35,633 bases of DNA from an uncultured Lactobacillus sp. (GTDB lineage: Bacteria > Bacillota > Bacilli > Lactobacillales > Lactobacillaceae): the NCBI GenBank assembly GCA_947641735.1, contig CANRQR010000013.1, forward strand, positions 1 to 35,633, written 5' to 3'. The notes beneath the pieces were generated by a model, which searched no databases, was not told the DNA's origin, and worked only from the letters and a program-made list of their open reading frames with translations. Positions 1 to 7,855 of this stretch are shown here, piece by piece. The position numbers were made by a program, and so were the translations under genes. The stretch's first letter is position 1, and each line of letters begins with the position of its first letter.

Positions 1-2
1 AA

Positions 3-1157
3 TGTATTGATCTTTCCAAGAAAATTATAGATGATGAATTAAAAGCAGATTCCATTAAAGAAACTAAAGATTTACCTAAGCCAATGGAAATTAAAAAGCA
101 ATTGGATGAGTACGTAATTGGCCAAGATCGTGCCAAGAAGGTGCTTTCCGTTGCTGTTTACAACCACTACAAACGTATCAGTCAAATGGATATTGATAGC
201 ACTGGAACTGAGTTGCAAAAATCAAACATTGCTTTGATTGGACCAACTGGTTCTGGTAAAACTTATTTAGCCCAAACTTTGGCTAAGATTTTGAATGTTC
301 CATTTGCTATTGCGGACGCTACTACTTTGACCGAAGCCGGCTATGTTGGTGAAGATGTAGAAAATATTTTGCTCAAATTGTTGCAAAATGCCGACTATGA
401 TATAGAGCGTGCCCAACGCGGAATCATCTACATTGACGAAATTGATAAGATTTCTAAAAAAGCAGAAAATGTTTCAATTACTCGTGATGTTTCCGGTGAA
501 GGTGTACAACAGTCCTTACTTAAGATCTTAGAAGGAACTATTGCTTCTGTTCCTCCTCAAGGCGGACGTAAACACCCGCAACAACAAATGATTAAGATTG
601 ATACTACTAATATCTTATTCATTGTCGGTGGTGCTTTTGATGGTATTGAAAATATTGTTAAAAACCGTCTTGGTAAGAAAACAATTGGTTTTGGCGCAGA
701 AAATGGTCTTAACCAAGTAGATGCAGATGACTGGCAAAAGAATCTTACAACTGGAGATTTAGTTAAATTCGGTTTAATTCCTGAATTTATTGGACGTATT
801 CCAATTATTGCTACTCTTGATAAGTTGAGTACTGAGGACTTAATTAGAATTTTAACTGAACCAAAGAATGCTTTAGTAAAACAATACAAGAAATTATTGT
901 CACTTGACGATGTGGACCTTGAATTTACTGATGGAGCCCTACAAGCCATTGCAGATATGGCTATTAGTCGTCATATGGGTGCACGTGGTTTACGTTCTAT
1001 TGTTGAAAATTCATTAATGGATGTAATGTACCGTACACCAAGTGATGATAACATCCAAGAAGTCCAAATTACTAAGGATGTTATTACTAAGCATGCAGAG
1101 CCTAAGATTACATATAAAGAGGATAAAGCTGAAAAGACGAGTGAGGCGACTAAATAA
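3..1157 (+). CDS. clpX: ATP-dependent Clp protease ATP-binding subunit ClpX (5' end missing)
   Basis: ClpX is the hexameric AAA+ unfoldase that feeds substrates to the ClpP protease in the cytoplasm. The frame is open from base 3, where a Cys codon followed by IDLSKKII fits the last zinc ligand of the N-terminal zinc-binding domain, so the true start lies upstream of the window; the ATG at 84 is internal. Visible motifs are Walker A GPTGSGKT, the pore loop GYVGEDV, Walker B IIYIDEID, the RKH loop (GGRKHP), the IGF loop (TIGFG) that docks on ClpP, and sensor 2 (GARGLRS). The stop codon overlaps the start of engB by one base (TAATG), which implies translational coupling. The identification is secure; only the N-terminal ~30 residues are absent. 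Confidence 0.97.
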   Translation, partial: CIDLSKKIIDDELKADSIKETKDLPKPMEIKKQLDEYVIGQDRAKKVLSVAVYNHYKRISQMDIDSTGTELQKSNIALIGPTGSGKTYLAQTLAKILNVPFAIADATTLTEAGYVGEDVENILLKLLQNADYDIERAQRGIIYIDEIDKISKKAENVSITRDVSGEGVQQSLLKILEGTIASVPPQGGRKHPQQQMIKIDTTNILFIVGGAFDGIENIVKNRLGKKTIGFGAENGLNQVDADDWQKNLTTGDLVKFGLIPEFIGRIPIIATLDKLSTEDLIRILTEPKNALVKQYKKLLSLDDVDLEFTDGALQAIADMAISRHMGARGLRSIVENSLMDVMYRTPSDDNIQEVQITKDVITKHAEPKITYKEDKAEKTSEATK

Positions 1158-1741
1158 TGAAAGTCGTAGATGCTGAATTTGTCATTAGTGCTGTTTCTGA
1201 AAAACAGTATCCAAAAGATGATTTACCAGAATTTGCCTTGGCTGGCCGTTCCAATGTTGGTAAATCTAGTTTGATTAATACAATTGTTAATCGCCGTAAA
1301 CTAGCCCGTACATCCCAACAACCCGGTAAGACTCAAACTCTTAATTTTTATAAGGTTAATAATGAGTTGTATTTGGTTGATGTACCAGGTTATGGCTATG
1401 CAAAAGTTTCTAAAAAGCAAAGAGCTGCTTTTGGTGAAATGATTCAAGATTATCTTGAAACGCGTGCTGATTTAAAGGGACTAATTCTTTTAGTTGATGC
1501 ACGTCACAATCCAACTGCTGATGATATCAATATGTTTAATTATGCTCTCTATCTCGATATTCCAATCTTGGTGGTAGCAACGAAGATGGATAAGTTGAAA
1601 AAGATGGAAGCAAGTCAGATTAAGCAAAAAATCGGCAAGAGTTTGGATCTGTCACAAGAAAATGTATCTTTTTTACCATTCTCTAGTGTTTCTAAATTAA
1701 ATGTAGATAAATTCTGGGATTGGGTCGAAGATAAGATGTAA
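1157..1741 (+). CDS. engB: Ribosome biogenesis GTPase EngB/YsxC
   Basis: This is a small TRAFAC-class GTPase needed for assembly of the large ribosomal subunit. At 194 aa it has the usual family length. G1 is GRSNVGKSS near residue 31, the G2 threonine lies in the TSQQPGKTQT segment, G3 is DVPGYG and G4 is ATKMDK. The ATG overlaps the clpX stop by one base, the classical clpX-engB arrangement of Firmicutes, so both are probably translated from one mRNA. No terminator directly abuts the stop; the next structure is the hairpin at 1849-1888. Confidence 0.96.
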   Translation: MKVVDAEFVISAVSEKQYPKDDLPEFALAGRSNVGKSSLINTIVNRRKLARTSQQPGKTQTLNFYKVNNELYLVDVPGYGYAKVSKKQRAAFGEMIQDYLETRADLKGLILLVDARHNPTADDINMFNYALYLDIPILVVATKMDKLKKMEASQIKQKIGKSLDLSQENVSFLPFSSVSKLNVDKFWDWVEDKM

Positions 1742-1784
1742 TTTAAAGAAATTGCATAATTTGCTGATTAAATTCACCTATCTT

Positions 1785-1793
1785 TGATATAAT
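1785..1793 (+). promoter_or_regulatory. Extended -10 promoter upstream of a possible small RNA
   Basis: The bases read TGATATAAT, a perfect extended -10 (TGnTATAAT). A good -35 at 17 bp is not visible. A start about 7 bases downstream would fall at about 1800, exactly where the first inverted repeat begins. Confidence 0.4.
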
Positions 1794-1799
1794 TAGATA

Positions 1800-1888
1800 T
1801 GTTGAAAATATTGAACTAATAATGTTTCAACAACCTTTGAAAAAGAAGAATACCGGTTGGAGCTGACAAGCTCTAGTCGGTATTTTTT
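1800..1888 (+). ncRNA. Candidate small RNA or terminated leader
   Basis: About 90 nt run from the predicted start of the extended -10 promoter to a strong terminator. The first hairpin pairs TGTTGAAA (1800-1807) with TTTCAACA (1825-1832). The second pairs AATACCG (1849-1855) with CGGTATT (1878-1884), has an inner GAGCT/AGCTC stem, and is followed by a T run. No open reading frame of note fits between them. It could be an independent sRNA, or a leader controlling the phosphatase gene 65 bases downstream. I do not recognise a known RNA family. The structure is seen; the function is inferred. Confidence 0.3.
1849..1888 (+). terminator. Rho-independent terminator
   Basis: A long stem (AATACCG with CGGTATT, extended by GAGCT with AGCTC around a four-base loop) is followed by six T residues. 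It ends either the clpX-engB transcript or the short transcript starting near 1800. Confidence 0.75.
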
Positions 1889-1953
1889 CTTGCCTAAATA
1901 AATGTATTAGCTTTAGAATTAAAATATACACTTTAAAGAAATAAGGGAAAGAA

Positions 1954-2430
1954 ATGACTAAAAAAATCTTATTTATTTGTCATGGTAATATTTGTCGTTC
2001 ACCTATGGCTGAATTTATTACTAAAAAGATTGTTAAAGATCTAGGTAAAGAAAATGAATATGAAATTGCGTCTGCTGCTACAACCGAAGATGCAATTATT
2101 AGTGGGATCGGCCATGATATCGATGTGCGTTCTCAAAGAGTAATGAATGAGCATGGAATTCCTTTTAACCATCGTCAGGCCAGAAAAATGGTTAAGAGCG
2201 ACTATGAGAAATATGACTACATTATCGGGATGGATGAAGAAAACTTCTTTGATATGAATCATATTTCAGCAGGAGATCCCGAAAGAAAAGAATATAAACT
2301 TTTATCTTTTGCTGGCTCTATGATGGATGTTGATGATCCTTGGTATACTGGTGACTTTGAAGCAGCTTATCAAGATATTTATCGAGGCTGTGAAGCTCTT
2401 ATTAAGAAAATCGAGATGTCTGATAAGTAA
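1954..2430 (+). CDS. Low-molecular-weight protein tyrosine phosphatase
   Basis: This cytoplasmic phosphatase removes phosphate from phosphotyrosine. The P-loop CHGNICRS (C-X5-R-S) lies at residues 10-17, carrying the nucleophilic Cys and the phosphate-binding Arg. The general-acid region is DDPWYTGDF near residue 127. Its 158 aa is normal for the family. A weak purine-rich site (AAGGGAAAG) precedes the ATG. The gene overlaps the next membrane-protein gene by one base, so the two form a pair. Related enzymes can act on BY-kinase-regulated polysaccharide systems, but here the exopolysaccharide locus has its own PHP-type phosphatase 9 kb away, so a link to that pathway is only a possibility. Confidence 0.92.
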   Translation: MTKKILFICHGNICRSPMAEFITKKIVKDLGKENEYEIASAATTEDAIISGIGHDIDVRSQRVMNEHGIPFNHRQARKMVKSDYEKYDYIIGMDEENFFDMNHISAGDPERKEYKLLSFAGSMMDVDDPWYTGDFEAAYQDIYRGCEALIKKIEMSDK

Positions 2431-2945
2431 TGCAAGTTTTACCAATTTTCCTGGTTATTTTAGCGATAGTAGTATCAGGATATATCTTTACTTCTAAACA
2501 TCGGTTTTATTTTCTGAAAGCAATTATTCTGTTTTTAGTATTATTACTGCTAAGTACAATTAATTTCTCGATCTTCTTTGGATTTGCGGCTCTCTTTATT
2601 GATCGGATTCATGATATGGAACTGGGAAATCTTTTCTTGCTCCTAGCAGCCTTGGTAATTTTATCAGGTCTTCTACTATATGAAGGCTTAAAGAGATTTA
2701 ATAAATATCATCCAATTTCAGAAATAACTCTAACTTTAATTGAATATTGTATTCAATGGGCATTGATTTATGTTACAGTTTATCAATCGATCTTCAATAA
2801 CATTGCTAAGATTCATACAATTACTAAAATGATAAAAACAGTTCGTATCCTCAATCCAGATTTACTAGTAGTAATCATTTTGCCATCGTTTATTTCAATT
2901 TGGATTGCGGTTGTTTTATTGAAGAAATATCAACATGATTTATAA
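2430..2945 (+). CDS. Small integral membrane protein of unknown function
   Basis: I do not recognise the family. The 171-residue protein is mostly hydrophobic, with about five likely membrane segments near residues 1-20, 28-58, 66-88, 100-121 and 145-166, and short charged loops such as KRFNKYHP. There is no signal peptide cleavage site and no catalytic motif that I can see. It starts at an ATG overlapping the phosphatase stop codon (TAATG), so it is translationally coupled to that gene and may be its membrane partner. A strong terminator follows directly. Confidence 0.8.
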   Translation: MQVLPIFLVILAIVVSGYIFTSKHRFYFLKAIILFLVLLLLSTINFSIFFGFAALFIDRIHDMELGNLFLLLAALVILSGLLLYEGLKRFNKYHPISEITLTLIEYCIQWALIYVTVYQSIFNNIAKIHTITKMIKTVRILNPDLLVVIILPSFISIWIAVVLLKKYQHDL

Positions 2946-2975
2946 AAGATAGTCTTATAGTAAGACTATCTTTTT
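2945..2975 (+). terminator. Rho-independent terminator
   Basis: AAAGATAGTCTTA pairs with TAAGACTATCTTT around a three-base loop, with a T run at the end. It closes the phosphatase/membrane-protein operon. The AT-rich 5' arm means it could also act from the other strand. Confidence 0.9.
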
Positions 2976-2995
2976 ATTATATTAAGACTAAATTT

Positions 2996-3024
2996 TTGTC
3001 ATTCTGCCTTTAAGCTCATACAAT
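2996..3024 (+). promoter_or_regulatory. Sigma-A promoter for the 56-aa ORF and DsbA-like gene
   Basis: The -35 TTGTCA (2996-3001) and the -10 TACAAT (3019-3024) are separated by exactly 17 bases. Transcription would begin near 3031, giving a short leader before the site AAGAAGG at 3051-3057. Confidence 0.7.
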
Positions 3025-3065
3025 AAAAAGTGAAAGCGGATTATATATGAAAGAAGGCTTTAATT

Positions 3066-3236
3066 ATGACAGTTCCAACATTTGATCGTGAAAAAGAAGC
3101 TATTATGAAAGACGTTCGTGAAATGATTCACCGTAATCGTGACAATGGCTTTATTTTAGAAGAATTACAAAATAAATACGGTAAAGACTTTTCTGATGAT
3201 GATTTGAAGGCTTTGATTAAAGAAGCTACTAAATAA
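3066..3236 (+). CDS. Small conserved-looking protein, 56 aa, unknown function
   Basis: This short reading frame begins MTVPTFDREKEAIMKDVREM and ends KALIKEATK. It is rich in Glu, Lys and Asp, has no membrane segment, and is predicted mainly helical. A good ribosome binding site AAGAAGG (3051-3057) stands 8 bases before the ATG, and a consensus sigma-A promoter is directly upstream, so it is likely a real gene rather than a chance frame. The DsbA-like gene begins 18 bases after its stop with no terminator between, so they are co-transcribed. I cannot assign a family. Confidence 0.75.
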   Translation: MTVPTFDREKEAIMKDVREMIHRNRDNGFILEELQNKYGKDFSDDDLKALIKEATK

Positions 3237-3254
3237 CCGGAAAGTAGGCATACT

Positions 3255-3905
3255 ATGAGAATGAGTTTTTGGATGGATTATGCATCTCCATTTTGTTATA
3301 TTGCTTTTCATAAGTTAACTGAGGCAGTTGAGGCAGTAGGAATTGATCAAAATAAGTTAGATTATAACTTTCGCGCTTTTCAAATTGATCCAACTGCTAC
3401 TGAAAATCCAACGCAAACGCGCGGAGAGAAGTTGATGCAAAAAGATGGTTTAACCCAAAAGCAACTTCATGAAAGATTTCAAAATATTACTGAACAAGCT
3501 AAAGATGCTGGTTTAACAATTAATTATGCAAATACACTTCCAGTCAATACGATGAAGGCATTGCGTTTAACTAAATGGGCTAATGATACACAGAGTAATC
3601 AAAAGACAGCAAAGTTAATTAACGCAATCTTTAAAGCTTATTTTGTTGAAAATCAAAATATTGCTGATAATGACGTCTTAATAAAATTAGCAAAAGACGC
3701 TGGATTGGATGACTCATCTGCCAAAAAGATTCTTACAAGTGAAGAATATAAGGACGTAGTTATCGAAGATGAAAATGACTTAGCCAATCGAAATGCGGAT
3801 GCAGTACCATACTTTGAAATTGGCCATTATCATGATGAAGGTGTGCCTACTAAAGAAGCTCTAATTGAAGCAATCAACAATTTAATATATCAGAAGGCAA
3901 ACTAG
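3255..3905 (+). CDS. DsbA/FrnE-family thioredoxin-fold oxidoreductase, first active-site Cys lost
   Basis: The protein starts MRMSFWMDYASPFCYIAFHKL, the first strand and active-site helix of the FrnE-like DsbA family, and has the cis-proline loop AVPYFEI near residue 185. The family CxxC is here SPFC, so only the second cysteine remains; the paralogue at 6011 keeps CPYC. Its 216 aa is normal. There is no signal peptide, so it would act in the cytoplasm. Without the N-terminal cysteine it cannot do ordinary dithiol exchange, and it may work as an isomerase-like, glutathione-S-transferase-like or binding protein. It is transcribed with the 56-aa ORF and ends at a strong terminator. Confidence 0.88.
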   Translation: MRMSFWMDYASPFCYIAFHKLTEAVEAVGIDQNKLDYNFRAFQIDPTATENPTQTRGEKLMQKDGLTQKQLHERFQNITEQAKDAGLTINYANTLPVNTMKALRLTKWANDTQSNQKTAKLINAIFKAYFVENQNIADNDVLIKLAKDAGLDDSSAKKILTSEEYKDVVIEDENDLANRNADAVPYFEIGHYHDEGVPTKEALIEAINNLIYQKAN

Positions 3906-3931
3906 CCTCTATTACTAAATTTCTTCTATTC

Positions 3932-3972
3932 AAAGTGTAATTTCGCCTAAAAAGTGAAATTACACCTTTTTT
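3932..3972 (+). terminator. Rho-independent terminator
   Basis: A perfect 10-bp stem, GTGTAATTTC (3935-3944) with GAAATTACAC (3956-3965), is followed by C and six T residues. Confidence 0.9.
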
Positions 3973-4044
3973 ATTCAAGATTAAAAAGGTTCTAAAGTTG
4001 AAATTTAATGGTAGGATAAGAATGGAAGAAAAGGAGAATATTAT

Positions 4045-4578
4045 ATGAAGAAAATATTATTAATGAGTGTGATTGCTCTCAGCTTAGTAGGAGCAAGCGG
4101 CTGTTCAAATAACTCTAATTCAACTAATAATAGTAGCGCTAAGAGTTCAAAGACTACTCAAAAGAAGCACTGGGATAAGAAAAAAGATCAAAAACTAGCT
4201 AAGGAAATGGATAAGTACGGTAAAAAGAAGAGCCAAACCTATACTAAATATGATGGTAAAAACAAGCTTTCTACTTCAGCAAATCGTGTTTATCCAGATG
4301 CCTTTAAGAAAGATACTTTTAAGTTAAATGGTAAAAAGATAAGCATTGGCTGGAGTCCACAAGGTGAACATCATTATGATTATGACGTCTTGGCTATCTA
4401 TAATCATGACTTAACTAAAGACGGACAACATAAGACTTTTCTCTTTTGCTGGCACAAGCAAAAACCAATTGTTTTGGTAGATGAGTCTGGTAAGGGAAAC
4501 GTTGTTAACTTACATGTCAGTCAAGACAAGTCATTAAATGGTAGCTTTTCAAACATTATGTATGGTGAAAATATCTAG
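4045..4578 (+). CDS. Putative lipoprotein, unknown function
   Basis: The N-terminus MKKILLMSVIALSLVGASGC is a lipoprotein signal peptide with the lipidated Cys at residue 20. It is followed by a Ser/Asn/Thr-rich linker (about residues 21-40) and a Lys-rich segment (41-70) suited to the wall environment. The rest (about 80-177) is a small predicted β-rich domain with no motif I recognise. The binding site AAGGAG (4031-4036) sits 8 bases before the ATG. It is monocistronic, with terminators on both sides. The cell location is well supported; the function is not known. Confidence 0.85.
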   Translation: MKKILLMSVIALSLVGASGCSNNSNSTNNSSAKSSKTTQKKHWDKKKDQKLAKEMDKYGKKKSQTYTKYDGKNKLSTSANRVYPDAFKKDTFKLNGKKISIGWSPQGEHHYDYDVLAIYNHDLTKDGQHKTFLFCWHKQKPIVLVDESGKGNVVNLHVSQDKSLNGSFSNIMYGENI

Positions 4579-4581
4579 CTT

Positions 4582-4607
4582 AAGGTCTGCTTCTTTGCAG
4601 ACTTTTT
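4582..4607 (+). terminator. Rho-independent terminator
   Basis: GTCTGC pairs with GCAGAC over a short loop, followed by five T residues. It overlaps the -35 of the next gene's promoter. Confidence 0.85.
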
Positions 4608-4634
4608 GTTTCTAAAAATAAATATCCGTATAAT
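4606..4634 (+). promoter_or_regulatory. Promoter of the 422-aa unknown gene
   Basis: TTGTTT (4606-4611) and a perfect TATAAT (4629-4634) are 17 bases apart. The -35 shares bases with the T run of the upstream terminator. Confidence 0.6.
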
Positions 4635-4674
4635 AGATGAAAAGTGAGATGATTGGAATAGGTAGGGTATAAAA

Positions 4675-5943
4675 ATGTTAAGTAATAAAATGAAAGAACT
4701 GCTTGATAAGGTGTATGAAACACCAAATACAATAGACCTGGCAGTTGTAGTACAGACACCAGACTTTGAAGAAACTTTTATTAGTGATAATTTACGCCGC
4801 TCTTATCAACCAGCGCGAGCTGAGGGTCTTGTTTTTAGGTTAATTGGGACTTTTGTTCAAAGACTTGATCTAGACTATTATGAATTCATTGATGTATTAA
4901 AGGGCGATTTAGAAAGTGACTTATTTAATGTGCATGCTATGAGAAAGCTCAAACGCCCTAGTCAAGAGATTACTGATGATAAGCTTAAGCAACTAGAAAC
5001 CCGAGTAGAAGATATCATTGATTTAGCTGAAGAACTAGCTAGTGAAAAAGAGATTGGTGACTATGTCTTGGTCGTTAATTATACTGACCAGTTAGGAGAT
5101 GTTTTCTTCCATGATACTAGCGATCAAAATATGTCGACTTATCATGATATTCAAGTGATGCTCATGGAATATGCAAACCGCAATATTCTTAATCCTTTAG
5201 CTCTAATAAAAGATTTAGAAAACAAGCGTCCTAATGAAGCTAAATTACTCAATAAAGCTGCTTTTGAAGATCGAAATATTGATGGCTTCAATATAGAAGA
5301 CTTTTGGCAAATATATCGAGCTCCTTATCAGGGTGGCCAATTTGATTTAGAAAATCCTGAAGGTTATCGCTTTGAAAAAGAACTAATTAAATATAGTAGA
5401 AACTTGCAAAATTTAGATTTGACATATTTTCTTTTACTTGTGAGAACAGATCGCTATGTTTATGTATTAACCCCATCCTTTAAGACAGAAGATGATCTAG
5501 TAGAAGCCTTAGCTGGATATTTAACTAGTCTAGAAGTGAATATGGACTTTACGGATGAAAAGTTTAAAGAGATCAGCGACATGATGCTCGAGAGAAAGTC
5601 TTATCTTGATTTGGCTCATGGAAAAGATTCTGCGTATGCAATTGACTTACCAGTGAAACGAGAGGTGACTGATGGTCAAGAAATTCGAAAAGAAATTAAT
5701 GACATTTTCAGTGAGCTAGTAACTTATCAAAATATAGATACAGTCCGTGATTTTTACATGTTTGCAAATATTAAAGACAATAATTTCACTGGTGGGATGA
5801 TGAAAGACAATAATTTAACGAGTTACTTACTAAACTTCGTTGAATTATTAGCTTACCTTACTCATATGTATCCAAATCTAGCACCAAAGAAAATAATTGA
5901 CTTAGTTGCAACTAAAGAAGACTTAAAACGTAAGCGAAAATAG
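4675..5943 (+). CDS. Conserved cytoplasmic protein of unknown function, 422 aa
   Basis: I do not recognise this protein. It is acidic and soluble-looking, with no signal peptide or membrane span. It begins MLSNKMKELLDKVYETPNTI, has a long helical segment rich in Glu/Lys (about residues 85-125, possible coiled coil), and ends in a basic tail (DLKRKRK). No catalytic motif stands out. A purine-rich TAGGTAGGG lies just before the ATG and a good promoter is 40 bases upstream. It lies between two DsbA-like genes but probably has its own transcript; a weaker promoter precedes the following gene. Confidence 0.82.
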   Translation: MLSNKMKELLDKVYETPNTIDLAVVVQTPDFEETFISDNLRRSYQPARAEGLVFRLIGTFVQRLDLDYYEFIDVLKGDLESDLFNVHAMRKLKRPSQEITDDKLKQLETRVEDIIDLAEELASEKEIGDYVLVVNYTDQLGDVFFHDTSDQNMSTYHDIQVMLMEYANRNILNPLALIKDLENKRPNEAKLLNKAAFEDRNIDGFNIEDFWQIYRAPYQGGQFDLENPEGYRFEKELIKYSRNLQNLDLTYFLLLVRTDRYVYVLTPSFKTEDDLVEALAGYLTSLEVNMDFTDEKFKEISDMMLERKSYLDLAHGKDSAYAIDLPVKREVTDGQEIRKEINDIFSELVTYQNIDTVRDFYMFANIKDNNFTGGMMKDNNLTSYLLNFVELLAYLTHMYPNLAPKKIIDLVATKEDLKRKRK

Positions 5944-5972
5944 TTGCTTTATACGGATAAAGTTTCTATTGT
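5944..5972 (+). promoter_or_regulatory. Possible promoter of the second DsbA-like gene
   Basis: TTGCTT (5944-5949) and TATTGT (5967-5972) have a 17-base spacer. Both hexamers are imperfect, so this is only moderately supported. Confidence 0.35.
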
Positions 5973-6010
5973 AGAGGTGAGAGTGTAATAAGAGAAAGAA
6001 GAGTTGAAAA

Positions 6011-6676
6011 ATGAAAATTTCAATTTGGGGCGATTATGCATGTCCTTACTGCTATATTGGTGAAACTAACTTACAAAAGGCAATTGAAGAGTTAGGTGTT
6101 CAAGATAAGATTGAATATGACTTGAATGCTTTTCAAATTGATTTAGATGCACCTAAGTCAACTAAGCAAACTAATGCAGTCCTTCTAGCTTATGAAAAGG
6201 CTATTCCGTTAGCTAAAGCAAACGCAGCCTATGATCATGCTAAGGCAATGGGTAAGGCAGTTGGGTTAACAATTAATGAAGCAACTGCTTATAATACAAA
6301 TACCATGGATGCTCACCGGATGGTTCAATGGGCTAAGGCAACTTATCACGATTCTAAGCTAATTGAAAATCTAGCTGATGATTTATTCTATGCTTACTTT
6401 ACTGAAAATAAGGAATTAGCAGACCATAAAGTATTATTAGATGTGGCAAAAAAGAATAAGTTAGATCCTAGCGAAGTTAAAAAGATTTTGGCTTCAAATG
6501 CATATCAAGATGTAGTTATGCAAGAAGAAGCTGACTTAGAAAGTCGCGGAGTTGAATCTGTACCATACTTTTTAATTAATGGTCAGCAATTTGATGGTGT
6601 TCAAGATGTTTCAACCTTCAAAACTGTCATTGGAGCAGGCTTTGGGATGAAGCCAGATGAATTTTTAAACTTCTAA
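6011..6676 (+). CDS. DsbA/FrnE-family oxidoreductase with CPYC active site
   Basis: The protein begins MKISIWGDYACPYCYIGETN, with an intact CxxC (CPYC, about residues 11-14) in the FrnE-type context, and has the cis-proline loop SVPYFLING near residue 180. At 221 aa it is full length. With no signal peptide it should be cytoplasmic, carrying out thiol-disulfide exchange, possibly in redox stress. It is a clear paralogue of the gene at 3255 (shared NTMDA/NTMKA segment and similar helix insert), which has lost the first Cys. A very strong terminator follows. Confidence 0.92.
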   Translation: MKISIWGDYACPYCYIGETNLQKAIEELGVQDKIEYDLNAFQIDLDAPKSTKQTNAVLLAYEKAIPLAKANAAYDHAKAMGKAVGLTINEATAYNTNTMDAHRMVQWAKATYHDSKLIENLADDLFYAYFTENKELADHKVLLDVAKKNKLDPSEVKKILASNAYQDVVMQEEADLESRGVESVPYFLINGQQFDGVQDVSTFKTVIGAGFGMKPDEFLNF

Positions 6677-6691
6677 AAAAGTTATTTAATT

Positions 6692-6726
6692 AGGTCCTAC
6701 ACTTTTATAGGTGTAGGACCTTTTTT
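6692..6726 (+). terminator. Rho-independent terminator
   Basis: AGGTCCTACAC (6692-6702) pairs perfectly with GTGTAGGACCT (6711-6721), followed by a T run. Confidence 0.95.
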
Positions 6727-6796
6727 ATATAGTGATTTTTTGGTATTATTATATTATTGAATAAAAAACGTTATTTAATAGAAAAAGGAGATGACA

Positions 6797-7648
6797 ATGA
6801 ATAATAAACTAAATCTTTTTAACATTGGTTTACCAACTAGTGAAGACTTAAATACTTGGTCTAAAGACTGCATTAAGCAAAGGTTAGATCACAATATCAG
6901 TGGCAATCTTATTCCCTTTGTGTCAGAAGCACCAGATTATGAACTAAATGAGAATATGGTCGCCTTGTATGACTTCCACACTAACCCCATTAAGGGTAGA
7001 TACCAGTCAGTAATTTTTGATAAAAAAGCTGGTATTATTTTATGCCAAAAAAATAGCCGCCAGCTGATTAACCATCTTTTAAAGCACAAGCTGATTTTAG
7101 GAGCAGTTTTACAAAAGAAACTACAAAAAGAACTGGGCTTTTACTACCGTCATACAGTTTCTTTAGGTGAAATTGCCTACTTTTCACTTCGAGCCCATTC
7201 AGAAAAGCATACTTCTTGGATTGGCTTGCATCATATGCAGACGGTACAACAAGAAAATGGTCGCGTTACTTTTTCCTATCAAGAGAATGGTTATAGTTAT
7301 AACTTTGAGTTTGAAGACTGTGCACCGAACATGTATAAGCGACTGGGAGAAGCCATTACCCATAATCATGTTTTAGGACAAATGCTAGTAGGCTACGCTA
7401 AGTCGCATGGTTTTCATCTGAACTTATGTAAGTGCAGAAAGAATAGTCTAGTAGCTAACCAAGAATACTTTTACTTAACTAAGATTCAAAATGCCTTAAA
7501 TTTAACTGAACTTGCTGAAGAAGCAATTGAAGAATTTCATCGTAATTATGGTCGACACTGTGCTGACTTCTTTGATATCAAAGATTGGCAGATAAATGAC
7601 CATAATTTGATTTATCGATTATCTAGAAGAATAAAATCAATCCTGTAG
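6797..7648 (+). CDS. Unknown protein with possible ComK-like region
   Basis: The protein has 283 aa. AAGGAG at 6785-6790 directly abuts the ATG at 6791 but stands 6 bases before the ATG at 6797, so 6797 is the better start (MNNKLNLFNIGLP). No membrane segments or enzyme motifs are visible. Residues about 55-170 recall the ComK competence-activator family: a YQSVI strand near 69, a helix with a spaced Gly/basic region (about 87-112), then strands around YFSLRAHS and TSWIGLHHM (139-147) in the position of the family's FFPT-S...W...HH(I) block. ComK is usually shorter (under 200 aa), and the extra C-terminal 100 residues are unexplained. The next gene encodes a ComX-like sigma factor, which makes a competence role more plausible. 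The likeness is from memory of the family and is tentative. Confidence 0.55.
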   Translation: MNNKLNLFNIGLPTSEDLNTWSKDCIKQRLDHNISGNLIPFVSEAPDYELNENMVALYDFHTNPIKGRYQSVIFDKKAGIILCQKNSRQLINHLLKHKLILGAVLQKKLQKELGFYYRHTVSLGEIAYFSLRAHSEKHTSWIGLHHMQTVQQENGRVTFSYQENGYSYNFEFEDCAPNMYKRLGEAITHNHVLGQMLVGYAKSHGFHLNLCKCRKNSLVANQEYFYLTKIQNALNLTELAEEAIEEFHRNYGRHCADFFDIKDWQINDHNLIYRLSRRIKSIL

Positions 7649-7673
7649 CACGCTTAAAAAAGCGTGCTTTTTC
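7648..7673 (+). terminator. Rho-independent terminator
   Basis: GCACGCTT (7648-7655) pairs with AAGCGTGC (7660-7667) around a short A-rich loop, with T residues after. It starts inside the stop codon of the preceding gene. Confidence 0.92.
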
Positions 7674-7817
7674 TTTACAAGAAATATGGTGTGTTAGAGA
7701 GGGAAGAGACAGGAAAGAAAGAAGTGAATGAAAGATGAAAAGTTAGAATTTACAAGGATTATGACTATCCAGTTCTTGGATTTTAGAAAAATTGCGTTCC
7801 TGATAATCTAATATCTG

Positions 7818-7855
7818 CACAAGCGCTTGTGACATTACTTAAAGGAATGGTCACA
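7818..7855 (+). promoter_or_regulatory. Overlapping palindrome and RBS-enclosing inverted repeat before the sigma gene
   Basis: CACAAGCGCTTGTG (7818-7831) is a perfect 14-base palindrome. Its right half overlaps a second inverted repeat, TGTGAC (7828-7833) with GTCACA (7850-7855), whose loop contains the ribosome binding site AAAGGA (7841-7846) and whose 3' arm touches the start codon. The two structures cannot form at once in RNA, so this could be an operator, a translational switch, or both. Confidence 0.4.

Noticed and set aside
557..949. 130-aa open frame on the minus strand inside clpX
   Set aside because: It is the complement of a conserved clpX region, has no ribosome binding site and a composition typical of antisense shadows.
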